NCBI RefSeq assembly: GCF_907164915.1
Contig: NC_061862.1
Span: 119,563,877-119,627,876, forward strand
DNA: 64,000 bases
Direction of reading: 5' to 3'
Source of the DNA: Impatiens glandulifera
Lineage: Eukaryota; Streptophyta; Magnoliopsida; Ericales; Balsaminaceae
A program made the position numbers and the translations under genes. The notes beneath the pieces were generated by a model that worked only from the letters and a program-made list of their open reading frames with translations, was not told the DNA's origin and made no database searches. Shown one piece after another: positions 1-11,352 of this stretch; within the stretch, counting starts at the first letter, position 1, and each line of letters opens with the position of its first letter.

Positions 1-2
1 GA

Positions 3-965
3 ATACAAAGATCAGAACCTGACGCCGGACAACCTTCAAGGAAGTCCGTCAACACCTCTCCTCCATCACTGTCCCCAGCCAAAACTTCTTCGAGTAAGTC
101 TTCTGAACAACATCACGTTAACATCGAGACGAATGATCTGGCATCCGGTCAGAATGAACATCCAAGCAACGATCCACCAATAGAGTCGTTCATATCTAAA
201 GAAATGATCAAGGAATGTCTTGAAGAACTCTTCCGAGACACTATTGCACCATGGCAGGCGAAAATGGAAGAACAAACAGAATCATCGCACCAGATGATTG
301 AGTCCGCGAATCAACGGATTGAAACCTTTGAAGAGGGAAATGCTCAAACTGACTGTTCATTAAAAGCGGTTTTGGCACAACTTGAAAAGTAAATCGCGGC
401 TAAGTTGGCAGCCGACGAAGCACAGATCAAGGACAATGAAATAGCAGACTTAAGGATGTAGGAAGAAGAAAATGAAAGATTGCGGGTCTTAAAGGAAAGA
501 GAACAGGCGGACGTGGAAATGGTCCAAAAGGTTAATGAAGAGGAAAATGCCAATCCGGATTTAACAAAACAGACTACATCCTCTACTCCGGCTATTCATA
601 CAACGCGAATCGAGACAAAGAAGAGAAAGCAAGCTGAAATGGCAGCGGCCAAAAGGGCTCAACCGGTGATAGACGAATCTACGGATCCAACTGGTGCATC
701 TCTAGTCAACTTGGAACAATCGGATTCCGATGAAATTGAGGAAAATGTTTCACCGCTACATAAAAGAATGCGGGGTTGCTCCAATCAATGTAATGCCACT
801 ACAATCAATTCCTCTAGGTCCATTCCCTCAAAGAACTCCGATTTATCAAGCACCCTTTGCTCCACCAACACGGCCTTCATCAGCAACCGGTCACTCGGGT
901 ACACATGCATCCTCCTCAAGACCGGGCTAAGATCCATGCAATCCGGGCAAACAATTGATGTCTGA
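3..965 (+). pseudogene. C-terminal part of the Sire-a accessory ORF
   Basis: The frame is open from base 3 and is interrupted only by TAA at 390-392 and TAG at 459-461, then runs to 965. The product is hydrophilic: a Ser/Pro-rich start, then a Lys/Glu/Gln-rich stretch likely to form a coiled coil. From about 760 the sister frame (730-930) gives a more natural Pro-rich tail (PINVMPLQSIPLGPFPQRTP), so a frameshift probably lies near 760-780. Its place just before the polypurine tract and LTR matches the accessory ORFs of Sire-b, -c, -d and -k. The conserved N-terminal block of that family is outside the window, so the assignment rests on position and composition. Confidence 0.55.
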
Positions 966-1132
966 GTATCTCCGGGAAATCATACACAGGGACAACAAGA
1001 AGAACGAAAAGAAGAGGGATTAAAATTCTATCTACTTGTTTTATGTCTACTTAGGTTTATCCTATGTTTAACTTATAATATTTTCTATATATCTTTTAAA
1101 GTATTTTTGCAAAACCGGCAGATTTCTCACTT

Positions 1133-1315
1133 CTTGCATGGTTTTGAATAATTTAAATTAAATAATCAAAAAGGTAGAAATTGATAAATAATTTTTTTCT
1201 CAAATTTTTTCAAAGTCCTTTCCAAAACATTTTCTCAAAACAACAAACTCCTTAAAAGACCACCGGACGCATGGTTTTGAATATTTTAAATAAAATAATA
1301 AAAAAAAGGAGAAAT
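1133..1315 (+). other. Duplicated polypurine tract before the Sire-a LTR
   Basis: Two related copies of a module starting ATGGTTTTGAATA lie about 130 bp apart, at about 1139 and 1271. Each ends in an A/G-rich tract: AAAAAGGTAGAAAT before an LTR-start-like TGATAAATA at 1182, and a longer A/G run before the true LTR start TGTTAGATA at 1316. Multiplied polypurine tracts are a described hallmark of Sireviruses, which supports the lineage call. Confidence 0.7.
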
Positions 1316-2525
1316 TGTTAGATAAAATTGACCGGTTAATAAGAACTTAACAAAACAAACTTATTGTGCAGGAACGATCAAGAACTTCGAACGGTCAAGA
1401 ATCATAACCGACTAAGTAATCAAACCGGCTAGAAGAAGCAATATCTAAAACCTGAAGCCATCCGGTTGAACTGAACAACCTGTTAACATGATCAGTTGGA
1501 ATGAAGTATTCAATCCAAAATCCAAAGAAAAAATCCAGCGAGAAGACTACTTAGAGAAATAAGTCAAGGATATCAAATTGAGAACAGTGTACAAATTGGT
1601 GCAAATAAACACTTTGGGTATAAGCAGAAGATGATATCAAAGTCTTAGACTGTGATATTGCCATATTGGTACAAGTCTAATGATATGCTGCAGGCTGCAG
1701 AAGATTGCCTGAAAAAACAGTTACCATTTTGGTACAAGTCAAAATAGCAATTTCCCAGGTGTAGGCAACTATCAAACCGACAGTTGCCATAATCAAGTAA
1801 AGACAAATCAAGTCGGTCTGCTTCATGCTTTGGGAGTCTAAACCGCATTTAATGTTATGCTGAGCCTCTACTCAACCAATCAGATTCAAGGATTACCCTA
1901 AAGGTATTCGTTGAAGAAATGTGACCATTGGCACATTTCACCTATAAAAGGATAAGCTGAAGAAGCTGATAAAACAAGAAGTGCTAAGAGAAAACAAGAA
2001 CAAGTTACAAAATGATAAGAAACCTTTATCTTTCTAAAAGATTTAAAGTTTGTGTGTGTATTTGTGAAGTGTATTATAATTTCTGTGAGAATTATAAGAG
2101 TGATTATCGAGTAGTAAATAAGACTCGATTGTGTATTGTGTTTGTGTATTCCTTAGTGAATATCCTTCTCGTCGTTTGAGTAGAAGGGGTGATGTAGAAG
2201 TTTTATCTATGAACATCCATAAAAACCTTTCTCATACTTTATTTCCTGCCGGTTCTATATCCTAACCGACTCATACCATTCTAACCGCCCTACTAATCTT
2301 CAAACCGATATTCTCCAAATCCCATCTCTATCCATCCGTGTGTGTGTTGTTTCAATCTGAAACAAACCACTCCGCACTTGAACTCGGTTCAAGGGTTTGT
2401 GACAGCTTATGTAGTATAGAAACCAGATGTTAATTCTTAACCGGATTAGCGCCAACCGTTGAGTGTTGTCAGAGACTATCCTTTAGCCGGACCCCGGTCC
2501 TCCATCGTCAATCTAGATCCTTACA
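1316..2525 (+). repeat. 3' LTR of Sire-a (1210 bp)
   Basis: The LTR starts TGTTAGATA directly after a polypurine tract and ends GATCCTTACA. A TATA box (CCTATAAAAGG, 1941-1951) is followed by the putative R-U5 part. It shares segments with the Sire-b LTR read in reverse: the AGGGGTGATGTAGAAG and CTTGAACTCGGTTCAAG types of segment, and the GATCC end. Only this LTR of the element is visible. Confidence 0.8.
1941..1951 (+). promoter_or_regulatory. TATA box in the Sire-a LTR
   Basis: CCTATAAAAGG lies in the middle of the LTR, where the pol II core promoter of a copia LTR is expected. Transcription would start about 30 bp downstream. Confidence 0.6.
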
Positions 2526-2971
2526 GGTTACTTAAATAGGGGAATTGTTTCAAAAGCATTTTATGTTTTCATTTATTGAAAGGATTTATCAGTTTTGAAA
2601 TATCTTGTCGATATTCCCAAAATGAATGCTTTTTGAGATTTGGGCTAAATATTCCTTTTTCAGAGAGGTATCTTGGGAAAGTGTAACGTAGACTGACTTG
2701 CCTATATTGACCGGTCAAGATTCTTGAAAAGCATTTATGAGTAAGCATTGTTTGAAAAGAAACTTTTGTTTTTGAAATGTTTGGTTTAAAAATGAGAGAA
2801 GCGGTAACTTCTCACTGAGAGTGTGCCCGGTTAGAAATTAAGCATTTAATAATTAGACCGAATTTTTAAGAACTGATTCCATTAAAACCGATAACTTACA
2901 TAACCTAAAAGCCATCAAAATAATCGGTATGAATTTGAGATACACATTTTATAAACATATGAATCCTAGAA
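2526..2971. other. Non-coding stretch, probably 3' region of Sire-b
   Basis: I see no ORF with recognisable coding character here. The stretch lies between the Sire-a LTR and the end of the Sire-b accessory ORF. It is AT-rich and contains several CCGGT motifs, also common in this LTR family. It is most simply the 3' untranslated region of Sire-b, whose 3' LTR would lie left of the window. Confidence 0.35.
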
Positions 2972-3720
2972 CTAATAGTGGGATGGGCCAGTAGCCGAAG
3001 TTTTTCTAGCTTTTGCTTTGTCCAGTCGGTGAAGGTATGCTTGGATCTTCTCCTTTGTCAGAAGCTGATTCGGGTAGAGGGTGGCACTTGGGCCGAGATA
3101 GACGTTCATGTCAAAGTACATATCGCATAGCTGGGAAGCATATCCGATTGTCCTTTGTTGGAGATGATCATCTCCTTCAGGTTGTTGAATATGATCCGGG
3201 ACCAATTTATTGAATTGCCATCGGTGATGGAAACCATCATTTCGAAGATTTTCTGGGTGTATTGTGGAGTGTTTGCTTTTGCAAGAACATTCTTGCCCAG
3301 AATTTCACTCAGAATCTTGAACTCGTTTTAAAGAGAACTTTTGGGTCCCCATGTGTCGATCGGAGTCATGGAAGCAGAAAAATGATGGCGCATCTCATTG
3401 ATGACCATTGGAGAGAAGGTGAGATCAGTGAAACCCTCAGTGGGTAAACCGCAACTCAGTGCAAGATCTATCTCACTAAAAAGGAATATTTTGTCGTAGA
3501 CTTCAGCGAGGATAATATCCTCTTGAATGACCTTGGCGGTGCTGAATAATTCATTGACTACATTGTAGTCAATGACGTATCGGTCCTCCAAGAATTTTCG
3601 TAGACCAGATCTTTAAGAGATCAAAATAGACATTGAATTTCAACATCTTCAGATTGAGAGACCTATTCGAAGTCGAGAAGAAGAATTGTGTTTGCCAGAA
3701 AGCAAGGAATTTTAGTTTGA
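2972..3720 (-). pseudogene. Accessory ORF of Sire-b (envelope position)
   Basis: Two open pieces (3591-3328 and 3205-2972) lie in different frames, and the upstream part (to about 3720) is also shifted. Block 1 reads CGLPTEGFTDL, matching FELPTEGHLFDL in Sire-c and FELPSEGPRF in Sire-d. Block 2 (about 3290-3206) reads KIFEMMVSITDG then INW, matching KVFEMMVAITRG/INW in Sire-k and a diverged version in Sire-c. The ORF follows RNase H, where Sireviruses carry an envelope-like gene. No signal peptide or transmembrane helix is apparent in the readable part, so an envelope role is unsupported. Block 1 resembles the putative plant transposon protein domain seen in many plant genomes; that is recognition from memory, not a search. 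Confidence 0.65.
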
Positions 3721-4509
3721 TGATTTTTTAAAGTTATATAGAAAATGTGATTGAAAGTGAGAACGGATGTGCTACTTAAATGGCCAAGGATCGGTTAGCA
3801 TATCTAGTTGTATCATACTTATAGTTAGATATGAGTGTTATTTCCAAGAAAAGTAATGATGAAAAGCAAATATTTATTATATTTTCAAAACATATTGTTT
3901 TTGGTGGAGTGTTAGTCTATCTTTTAACAGTGATACACACGTGTCTTCACGTTGTTTGAGATTTAGACTCTTTCCTTTTTCACATGATCATTTTCAAGCA
4001 TGCATGACAAATAATGTGCACATGTCCCATGTTGAGTGGAAAATAAACTCACCGAAATTAAGATGTACATAATCGGTTGGTTTTTCATGATCGGTTTTTC
4101 GAGATAGATTATTTCATTCTAAAGAAATACCGCTGGTTAGGAAATAGTTATTCAGTTTAGATAAATAATTTCATCTGTTTTATTTGAATCACTTGAACTG
4201 CTTGATTTGTGTACATAAAATTTGGTAAGGTGATTTAACCAATCTCAACAGGAGACAATTGTCCGGTTTAACATACATGACATTTTATCCCATTGATTTT
4301 CATGCGCATAATAGATAAAATTCTGATTGGTTTTAAAATGGAATGCAGATCTTTTGAAAAATATCCGATCAGTTTTCCAAAAATTCCTAGAGCCTGATTT
4401 GAGAAGCGTGAGATTCTCCCTAAGACCATGCCCCTGGTTTTCATGAGAAAAGTGTTTTTGAAAACATGTAGAAGCATTTAAAACGGAAGTCGACTGCTAT
4501 CAGCGAGTC
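3721..4509 (-). other. Spacer between Sire-b RNase H and accessory ORF
   Basis: No coding sequence is recognised. On the minus strand a TATA-like CTATATAAC (about 3741-3733) lies just upstream of the accessory ORF start region, comparable to the clearer TATA box in the Sire-c spacer. The spacer carries few of the TAGAC motifs that fill the same interval in Sire-c, -d and -k. Confidence 0.4.
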
Positions 4510-5135
4510 CTAAAATGTTTCTAAGGAACGAGAACTTAGCAACTTAGCTTCCTGTAGTGGCTTTGTGAAAATGTCGGCTACTTGCTGTTCGGTCGTGACA
4601 TATTTCAGCTGGATGTACTTTTGCTGCACATGCTCCTGGATGAAATGATGCCTGATGTCAATATGCTTTGTTCTTGAGTGCAACCCTGGATTGTATGTAA
4701 TAGCTATCGCGCTGGAGTTGTCACAAAAGATTGGAAATTCTTCAGCAATTATTCTAAAATCCCTTAGTTGTTGTTGGATTTAGTGGAGTTGAGCATAACA
4801 CAGCTTCCGACCGCAAGATACTCCGCCTCTGCGGTTGAAGTAGCAACCAAAGTCTGTTTCTTGCTGTAATAGGAGACAAGCCGGTCACCCAGGAAGTGGC
4901 ATGTACCGCTGTTACTCTTCCGGTCTATTTTACAACCTGCGTAATCTGCGTCAGAATAACTCGTTAGATTGAAACTAGAATCCTTTGGATACCACAGTCC
5001 CACGTCTTGAGTGCCCTTTAAATATTTTAAGATTCTTTTGGCAGCTGTATAATGAAATTTCTTATGATTAGCCTGGAATGTTCCGCATACTCCGATCGCA
5101 AACAAGATGTCTGATCGACTAGCTGTCAGATACAA
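4510..5135 (-). pseudogene. Sire-b RNase H domain (pol C-terminus)
   Basis: Copia RNase H, which degrades RNA in RNA:DNA hybrids during reverse transcription. The ORF 5135-4764 begins MYLTASRSDILFAIGVC and contains LKYLKGTQDVGLWYP, SDADYAGCKIDRKS, SGTCHFLGDRLVSYYSKKQ and TSTAEAEYLA, all standard copia RNase H blocks. Past the stop at 4764 the domain continues in another frame through an HFIQEHVQQKYIQLKYV-like stretch and DIFTKPL, ending with TAG at 4512-4510. The expected W of SWYSKKQ is Y here. At least one frameshift and one stop break it. Confidence 0.9.
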
Positions 5136-5960
5136 TAATATTCGATAATCCCATGGTAAGTCGTAATATCTACTCCTTGACCGTCCTCATCTTTGTCTAA
5201 CTTAGTGCATGAGCTCATTGGAGTGGCGGCTACAGAGAAATTGTCCATTCCAAAATTCTTTAGCAATTCTGATGTATAGTTAGATTGGTTGATGAACGTT
5301 CCTCCCTTGATTTTCCGAATCTGGAGACCTAGAAAGAAACTCAACTCCCCCATCATACTCATTTCAAATTTATTAGTCATCATTTTTGAGAACTTGTCAC
5401 ATAGCTTAAAATCGGTTGAAATGAAAATTATGGCATCCACGTAAATTTGCACAAGTAAGATATGTCCATTTTCCTCAAATTTAAATAAGGTTTTATCGAC
5501 TGAACCTATGTTGAAGTTATGATTGAACAAGAATTTTATTAAAGTGTCATAGCAATCTCTAGGAGTTTGTTTTAAACCGTAAAGGGCTTTATCCAGCCGA
5601 TACACATGGCTAATTAAATCTGGATTTTTAAAACTTGGAGGTTGTTTAACATAAACCTCTTCACATAACTCACCATTTAAAAATGCACTTTAAACATCCA
5701 TTTGAAAAACATTGAAAATTTTGAAAGCAGCAAAGTAAGGAAGATTCTAATAGCTTCAAGTCTGGCCACATGAGCAAATAATTCTTCAAAAGCAATGCCT
5801 TCTTTCTGTTTATATCCTTGGGCCACTAATATGTCCTTGTTTCTCGTAACCAAACCGTTTTCATTGAGTTTATTTCTGAACACCCATTTTGTTCCTATAA
5901 CCGATTGATGTTTCGGTCTTGGAACTAGATGCCAGACTTTATTCCTCTCAAACTAATTAA
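5126..5960 (-). pseudogene. Sire-b reverse transcriptase domain
   Basis: Copia RT. The N-terminal part (5883-5677) has [12 protein letters not shown] and the start of the ARLEAIR block; the C-terminal part (5605-5126) has LDKALYGLKQTPR, the active-site region, and FFLGLQIRKIKGGTFINQS followed by the linker to RNase H. The catalytic YVDD motif reads YVDA (codon at 5434-5432), so an essential aspartate is lost. Several frameshifts and stops separate the pieces. Confidence 0.9.
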
Positions 5961-6049
5961 GTTCTTCTTGCATTTATAAGATGTAATCGGGATCTAACAA
6001 TGCTTCATCCACCTTTTTTGGCTCAATTTGTGATATGAAAGCCTAATTT

Positions 6050-6978
6050 TCATATTCTTCCAAAGGTTAGACATATCGGTAGGCTGATCAGAGTCAAACT
6101 GACCGATTTCCTCAGTGGACACTGAGGTGTCAACTTCCTATTGTGAAGCAGCTTGATCCGACTGAGTTTCAACATTAACCGCTTGGTCATAGACAAACCT
6201 TCTAAAAATCGGAACCTCATCTTCATCATCAAATTGAATATTCATGTTTTCCAACATGTTGTGTAGATCAATGGATGATACGGTATTACTTTCAACCGAT
6301 TCATCAAAAACAATATGCGAAGATTGATTCTTCAACAGTTAAAGTCCTAGTGTTATACACTCTATATGCTTTACTAACTGCCAAATAACTCAACATTATA
6401 CTGACATCGGATTTAGCATCAAAAGCTTTCAAATAATTTTTGTCGTTGATGTGAATGTAACACTTACAGCCAAAGATCTTATGATATTGGATGTTAGAAA
6501 CTTTATCATGGTATACTTCAAACGGTGTTTTGTTTATCCATTTGTTAATCATAGATCGTTTTTGTGTATGACATGTAGTATTGATAGCCTCGGCCCAAAA
6601 TTTTTGAGCAATACCCGAATTAGATATCATGGACCTTGCGGCTTCCTTGATAGTTCGGTTTCTTCTATCGGACAATCCGTTTTGTTGAGGAGTTCTAGCA
6701 CTAAAGAACTCGTGCCTAATACCAAGTTTCTCAAGAAATGCAGTTAATGTGATATTTGTAAATTCGGTTACTTTATCACTTCTAATTTTATTTATGCGTA
6801 TTAATTTCTCATTTTGCAATCTTCTAAGTAGTTTAATCAAATTTGGAGTAACTTTATTTTTAGAAACGAAAAATATCACCCAAGTATATATAGAGTAATC
6901 ATCAATAACTACCATAGTGTAATGCATACCGCATAGGCTTATGACTTTAACCGGTCCAAATAAGTTCATGTGAAGCAA
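6050..6978 (-). pseudogene. Sire-b integrase core and linker
   Basis: Copia integrase of the DDE type, which joins element DNA to the target. The 224-aa ORF (6978-6304) has MLHMNLFGPVKV, VVIDDYSIYTW (first Asp), IRSDKVTEF (second Asp) and SARTPQQNGLSDRRNRT. The last block usually carries the catalytic Glu (ERKNRT or ERRNRT); here it reads DRRNRT, so the Glu appears replaced by Asp. The G of the usual D-N/H-G after the second Asp is also lost. An acidic linker toward RT follows (6335-6050), in broken frames. Confidence 0.88.
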
Positions 6979-7617
6979 TTCTGAACTCGGTTAGATTGAT
7001 AATTCCCTTTACTTTTAAAAGTTGATTTTATTTGCTTCCCCATTTGACATGCAGAACAAACTTTATCTTTTGCAAATTTTATGTTAGGAAATCCTTGAAC
7101 TAACTCTTTAGAACATATATAATTTATGGTTTTAAAGTTCAAATGATTTAACTGTTTATGCCAAAGTCAGTTTGGATCATTCTTAGCTATCATGCAAACC
7201 GGGTTTTCAAATTTATTTTTCCAGTCCATTTTATAAATGTTTCCTAACCTATTTTCGGTTAGTAAAACGCTACCCTGAGAATTCTTAACTAAGCATGCAT
7301 GTTTGTGAAATTCAACCGTATAACCTACATCGCACATTTGACTAATACTTAGAAAATTAATATGCAAGCTTTCAACAAGAAGTATATTATTTATAGTTAG
7401 GTTTCCATGGACAATCTTACCCTTGCCCACGGCTCTACATTTAGAGTTATCGCCAAAAGTGATCATTGCACCGGTTTCCTGAACAATATTGGTCAACAAG
7501 CTGCTGTTTCCGGTCATGTGTCTGGAGCAACCGTTGTCCAGATACCATTCTGAATTTCCTAACCGCTTGTTCTTCTTAATCTGCAAAAGATTTATTACAC
7601 CTATTTCGTACCCACAT
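6979..7617 (-). pseudogene. Sire-b protease and GAG-pre-integrase region
   Basis: The ORF 7586-7167 starts pol with WYLDNGCSRHMTGN, the copia aspartic-protease site region (usual form LDSGCSRHM; here D-N-G). It then has ITFGDNSK and the HGNLTINNILLVESL/LSISQMCD block preceding the GAG-pre-integrase domain. Beyond 7167 the minus strand continues with LWHKQLNHLN and a Cys-containing ACQMGKQ stretch, the zinc-binding N-terminal integrase domain, in frames broken by stops. Confidence 0.85.
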
Positions 7618-9151
7618 TTACTTGGGTCTGTCGTTGATTAGTCCCTTAAGAATCCATACTTTAATTAGTTGGATGATTTTCCCAGTAGTAGTTTTAATAA
7701 TTTTACCGGTACCTGGATTGAAATCTCTTTGTATGCCTTCTTGTACTTCATTGTGTCGTGGTGATGAGTATTGGTTTGTTCTATATGAATGTTTATCGAT
7801 TTCTTTTCTTACCGGCCGGTTGGCTTTCCTTCTCTCAGGATGAAGCCATTTTGCCGTGTCGGTTGGACTCACATATTTAATTTATTTGGTCAATTTTGAA
7901 TCATCATTTTCCTCATTATCGGTTGAACTGCTCTTAACAAAGCTTATTAATGGAAGCTTGTTCTTGTTGAGATTAAACTCGTTGGAAGGTTTCCGGTTAG
8001 CCGATTTACCGTCTTTATATCCAAGACCAAACTTGCATTTGGGATGTCTTTGGTAGGTTGACATGGCTTACGACTTCACTGGACTTCTTCCAAGCAACCA
8101 TGACATATTTTGATCTTTCATTTTCTTCAGTTAACGATTGAACAGTCTTCTTGAGCTTCTCATTCTCACATGATAGTTCAATCGGTTCATCGGTCTTGGT
8201 TCCACTCGACTCACCGGTTTAGAAGTTACTCGGTTCGCTGGTGTGGAGGTTCGGCCGGGTTGGAACAAGAGCATACAGGTTCTTAAACTCAACAACCATG
8301 TCATTGAGTGCATTAACTAGATCTTATTTAGTAAACTCTTCACAAGAAAAATCAAATATCTCTTCCTCCTTAGCCATGAGACATGTGATTCTTTCGTCAT
8401 CGGTATCCGAGTCGGTATGAGCCCACAAGCTCCAACCATCGTCGGCTATCAATGCCTTCTGAATCTCCTTTCCTTCACCGGTTTGCTGATGATCACTCCT
8501 CTGGTTATTGTCATTCGGTTTCCAGTCGTCTCGTCTTGGTCTTCAGCATTCCGATTTGTAATGACCTAAAGAATTACAATTAAAACATCTAACGTCAGAT
8601 TTATCACCGTAGTTGTAGTTGTAGTTGTTTGATGGTTGATTCTTCTTCATGAATTTTCCGAATTTTCTTGCAAATATGGCCATCATTTCTTAACTAATCT
8701 TTTCGACGGTTTGACCGGTACAGAAGCTGCTGGTATAGGGGTTGTTGGGTCCACCGATGTCACTAGGGCTCTAGTTGCGGTTGACGTTGAGGCTTCATCT
8801 TCGATTCGAGATCTCATCTCGAATTTGTATGCCTTCATGTCTTCAAACACATCATGCAGTTTCATTTGCCCAAGACTATTGAATTCTCGCATTACCATAG
8901 TCTTTATGTCCAAAGTACTAGGTAGAGATCTTAATGCTTTAATAAAGGTTTCCTTGTTTTCATACTTCTTTCCAAGTGTAGACAACTCATTCTCCACACT
9001 AGTGAACCGATCACTAAATTATTTCATAGTTTCTCCTAGCCTCATTTTGATATTCTCAAACTTCTAAGTTGCCACTAATATCTTGTTTTCTTTAGTTCTT
9101 TTGTTTCCCTGATGAAATTGAATCACCATTTCCCAGGCTTCCTTTGCAGTC
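7618..9151 (-). pseudogene. Sire-b gag, C-terminal part
   Basis: The second half of gag, right of which Sire-c is inserted. Reading from 9151 the minus strand gives TAKEAWEMVIQFHQGN, the typical UBN2-like gag block. Next comes ORF 8997-8683 (LRSLPSTLDIKTMVMRE, then LHDVFEDMKAYKFEMRSR), and a CCHC knuckle beginning CFNCNSLGHYKS near 8590-8550. The C-terminal tail ends ILKGLINDRPK at 7618 and resembles the ends of Sire-c and Sire-h gag. Stops and frameshifts divide it into at least four pieces. Confidence 0.85.
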
Positions 9152-11307
9152 TGTTGGGTCAAATTATTTCGACTAAGTGTTGAAATAGTTTAACCACTGA
9201 TATTTTGATGATGAAATAATTTATGAATTTTGATATAGGTGTATTAAGACTACATGTTATTAGAGTTGGATCTAATGAGGGTCATTAGACCGATTTTGAT
9301 CTCCATTCGCATAGAATTAGACGCACACTCTAACTCAACGGAGTTAGACGTGCAGTCTAATAGACGCGTATATTAAATGTAAGTCTAATAGAATTATACG
9401 TGAGTCTAATGGAATTAGACGTACAGTCTAACTCATAGGAGTTAGACGTGTAAGTCTAATAGATGTGTAAAGAATTAGACGGGTAGTCTAATGAATACGC
9501 GGAATTAGACGTACAGTCTAACTCATTGGAGTTAGACGAGTAAGTCTAATAGACGTAAAGAATTAGATGGATAGTCTAATGAATACGCGGAATTAGACGT
9601 TCCAGTCTAACTCATTGGAGTTAGACGTGGCAGTCTAATGGATTTTGGATAATTATACGGGTAGTCTAATTAGTGAAAGTTAGAGTGAGTCTAACTCCTT
9701 CAGATTAGTCTGAGGTAGAACCGGAATTAGACGCGTCAGTCTAATTCAATGGAGTTAGACGTGTCGGTCTAATGGTTATTTAATAATTAGACGGGTTGTC
9801 TAATTAGTGAAAGTTAGACGTGAGTCTAACTCCTTCAGATTAGTCTGAGGTAGAACCGGAATTAAACGCGTCAGTCTAACTCAGTGAGAGTTAGACGTGT
9901 CGGTCTAATGGTTATTTAATAATTAGACGGGTTGTCTAATTAGTGAAAGTTAGACGTGAGTCTAACTCCTTCAGATTAGTCTGAGGTAGAACCAGTATTA
10001 GACGCGTCAGTCTAACTTAGTGAGAATTAGACGTGTCGGTCTAATGGTTATTTAATAATTAGACGGGTTGTCTAATTAGTGAAAGTTAGACGTGAGTCTA
10101 ACTCCTTCAGATTAGTCTGAGGTAGAACCGAAATTAGACGCGTCAATATAACTTAGTGAGAGTTAGACATGTCGGTCTAATGGTTATTTAATAATTAGAC
10201 GGGTTGTCTAATTAGTGAAAGTTAGACATGAGTGTAACTCCTTCAGATTAGTCTGAGGTAGAACTGGAATTAGATGTACCCGTCTAATGGTTATTATAAT
10301 TAGACGCGACTTTAATTCTATTAGACCAGGCGGTCTAATAGACATTTTTCATTAGAAGGAGTTGACTTTTTTCATTAAACTGATTTTCACAAATCCGTCT
10401 AACTGAAATACATCTAAGTCTTTGTTTAAGCAGTATGCTTGAATCTAGCATTTCTCCTACCCACGTGCTATAGATGTACCCTACTTCTGCTCCACTTTAT
10501 AGTGAAGATTAGTACAACAGCTATATGCATCCAATCATGGAATGCCACGTAAGAGAATTTTCCTCACATTACCCGTTTTGTAGGTACATCCCTAATGGAA
10601 TATTCGGCGCACTACCAGTTTGGTACGGCCACGATCCTTGTGCTCAGAACCTACTGTGTACAATGGAGGCTTTCCAATGGAAGAGTGCCACGTATTATTC
10701 TTGAAGATTCGACCGTTAGCTCCTGCTCAGTATTTAATCAATCCTAAGAACAACGGACGAAATACCTTGCCAGTAACTTTTACCTTACGAGCCGAACGAA
10801 CAAGCATTCTGATTTTGTAGAGAGAGAGTTTACTCAATCATCTTGCTTACTGAACTTATTCTGTGAAGCTTCTTTCTGATTGTACTGTGTGTGAATCGAG
10901 AGAGAGAGATAGAATCAAAACACCATTAGATGAGTGATATTCTTCATCTTGTAATTGAACAGAAAGTGTTTTGTTCAATAGTGAGCTAAGTGTGTGTAAA
11001 CTGTATTTAATTCTCATCATATTATAGTGAATCCTTCCGGTGGTTGGAAGAATGGGTGACGTAGAAGAGTTTCTCAGAACATCCATAACAAACTGTTGTG
11101 TTCTTTATTTCTGTCATCTTTTCATATTTCATCTTGTGCTTCAAATCCAAGTAACAATTCCGACTTGAATCTGTTTCAAGTGTTTACACAAGTTTGCGTA
11201 TAATAGAAAGAGATATTAATCCCTAACAGGATTTCTATCAAACCGTTTTTCATAAGCTTTCATCCTTAGCCAGACCTCCGTCTCTAACGATAAAGCTGAT
11301 CCTATCA
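9152..11307 (+). repeat. 5' LTR of Sire-c (2156 bp)
   Basis: It starts TGTTGGGTCAAATTATTTCG and ends GATCCTATCA, directly before the PBS. Its first 1.2 kb are dominated by TTAGAC/GTCTAA motifs, including four copies of a 136-bp unit. The last kilobase is unique sequence. The matching LTR is 17643-20680. Confidence 0.92.
9774..10317 (+). repeat. 136-bp tandem array in the Sire-c 5' LTR, four copies
   Basis: Units beginning GGTTATTTAATAATTAGAC start at 9774, 9910, 10046 and 10182, an exact 136-bp period without indels. Each unit holds four short inverted repeats with TTAGAC/GTCTAA arms, for example GTTAGACGTGAGTCTAAC and ATTAGACGGGTTGTCTAAT. A diverged earlier unit begins near 9640. Upstream, 9310-9640 holds the same motifs without the 136-bp order. 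Confidence 0.93.
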
Positions 11308-11308
11308 A

Positions 11309-11324
11309 TTGGTATTAGAGCCCT
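11309..11324 (+). other. Primer-binding site of Sire-c
   Basis: TTGGTATTAGAGCCCT follows the 5' LTR end. It matches the TGGTATCAGAGC form complementary to the 3' end of initiator Met-tRNA used by copia elements, with one C-to-T change. Gag begins only 29 bp later. Confidence 0.85.
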
Positions 11325-11352
11325 GTTTCTATTCTCAAGCCTTTCCGGAAAT

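Larger units (their letters stand above)
1..2525 (+). mobile_element. Sire-a: 3' end of a Sirevirus-type copia element
   Basis: This is the 3' part of a plus-strand element whose 5' part lies left of the window. In order it shows the C-terminal part of an accessory ORF, two polypurine-tract copies and a complete LTR. The LTR belongs to the same family as those at 20986-22194 and 33873-35105: its end matches the reverse complement of their starts. The adjoining Sire-b accessory ORF runs on the opposite strand, so Sire-a probably inserted into the 3' part of Sire-b. The other side of that insertion is outside the window, so no target-site duplication can be checked. Confidence 0.75.
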
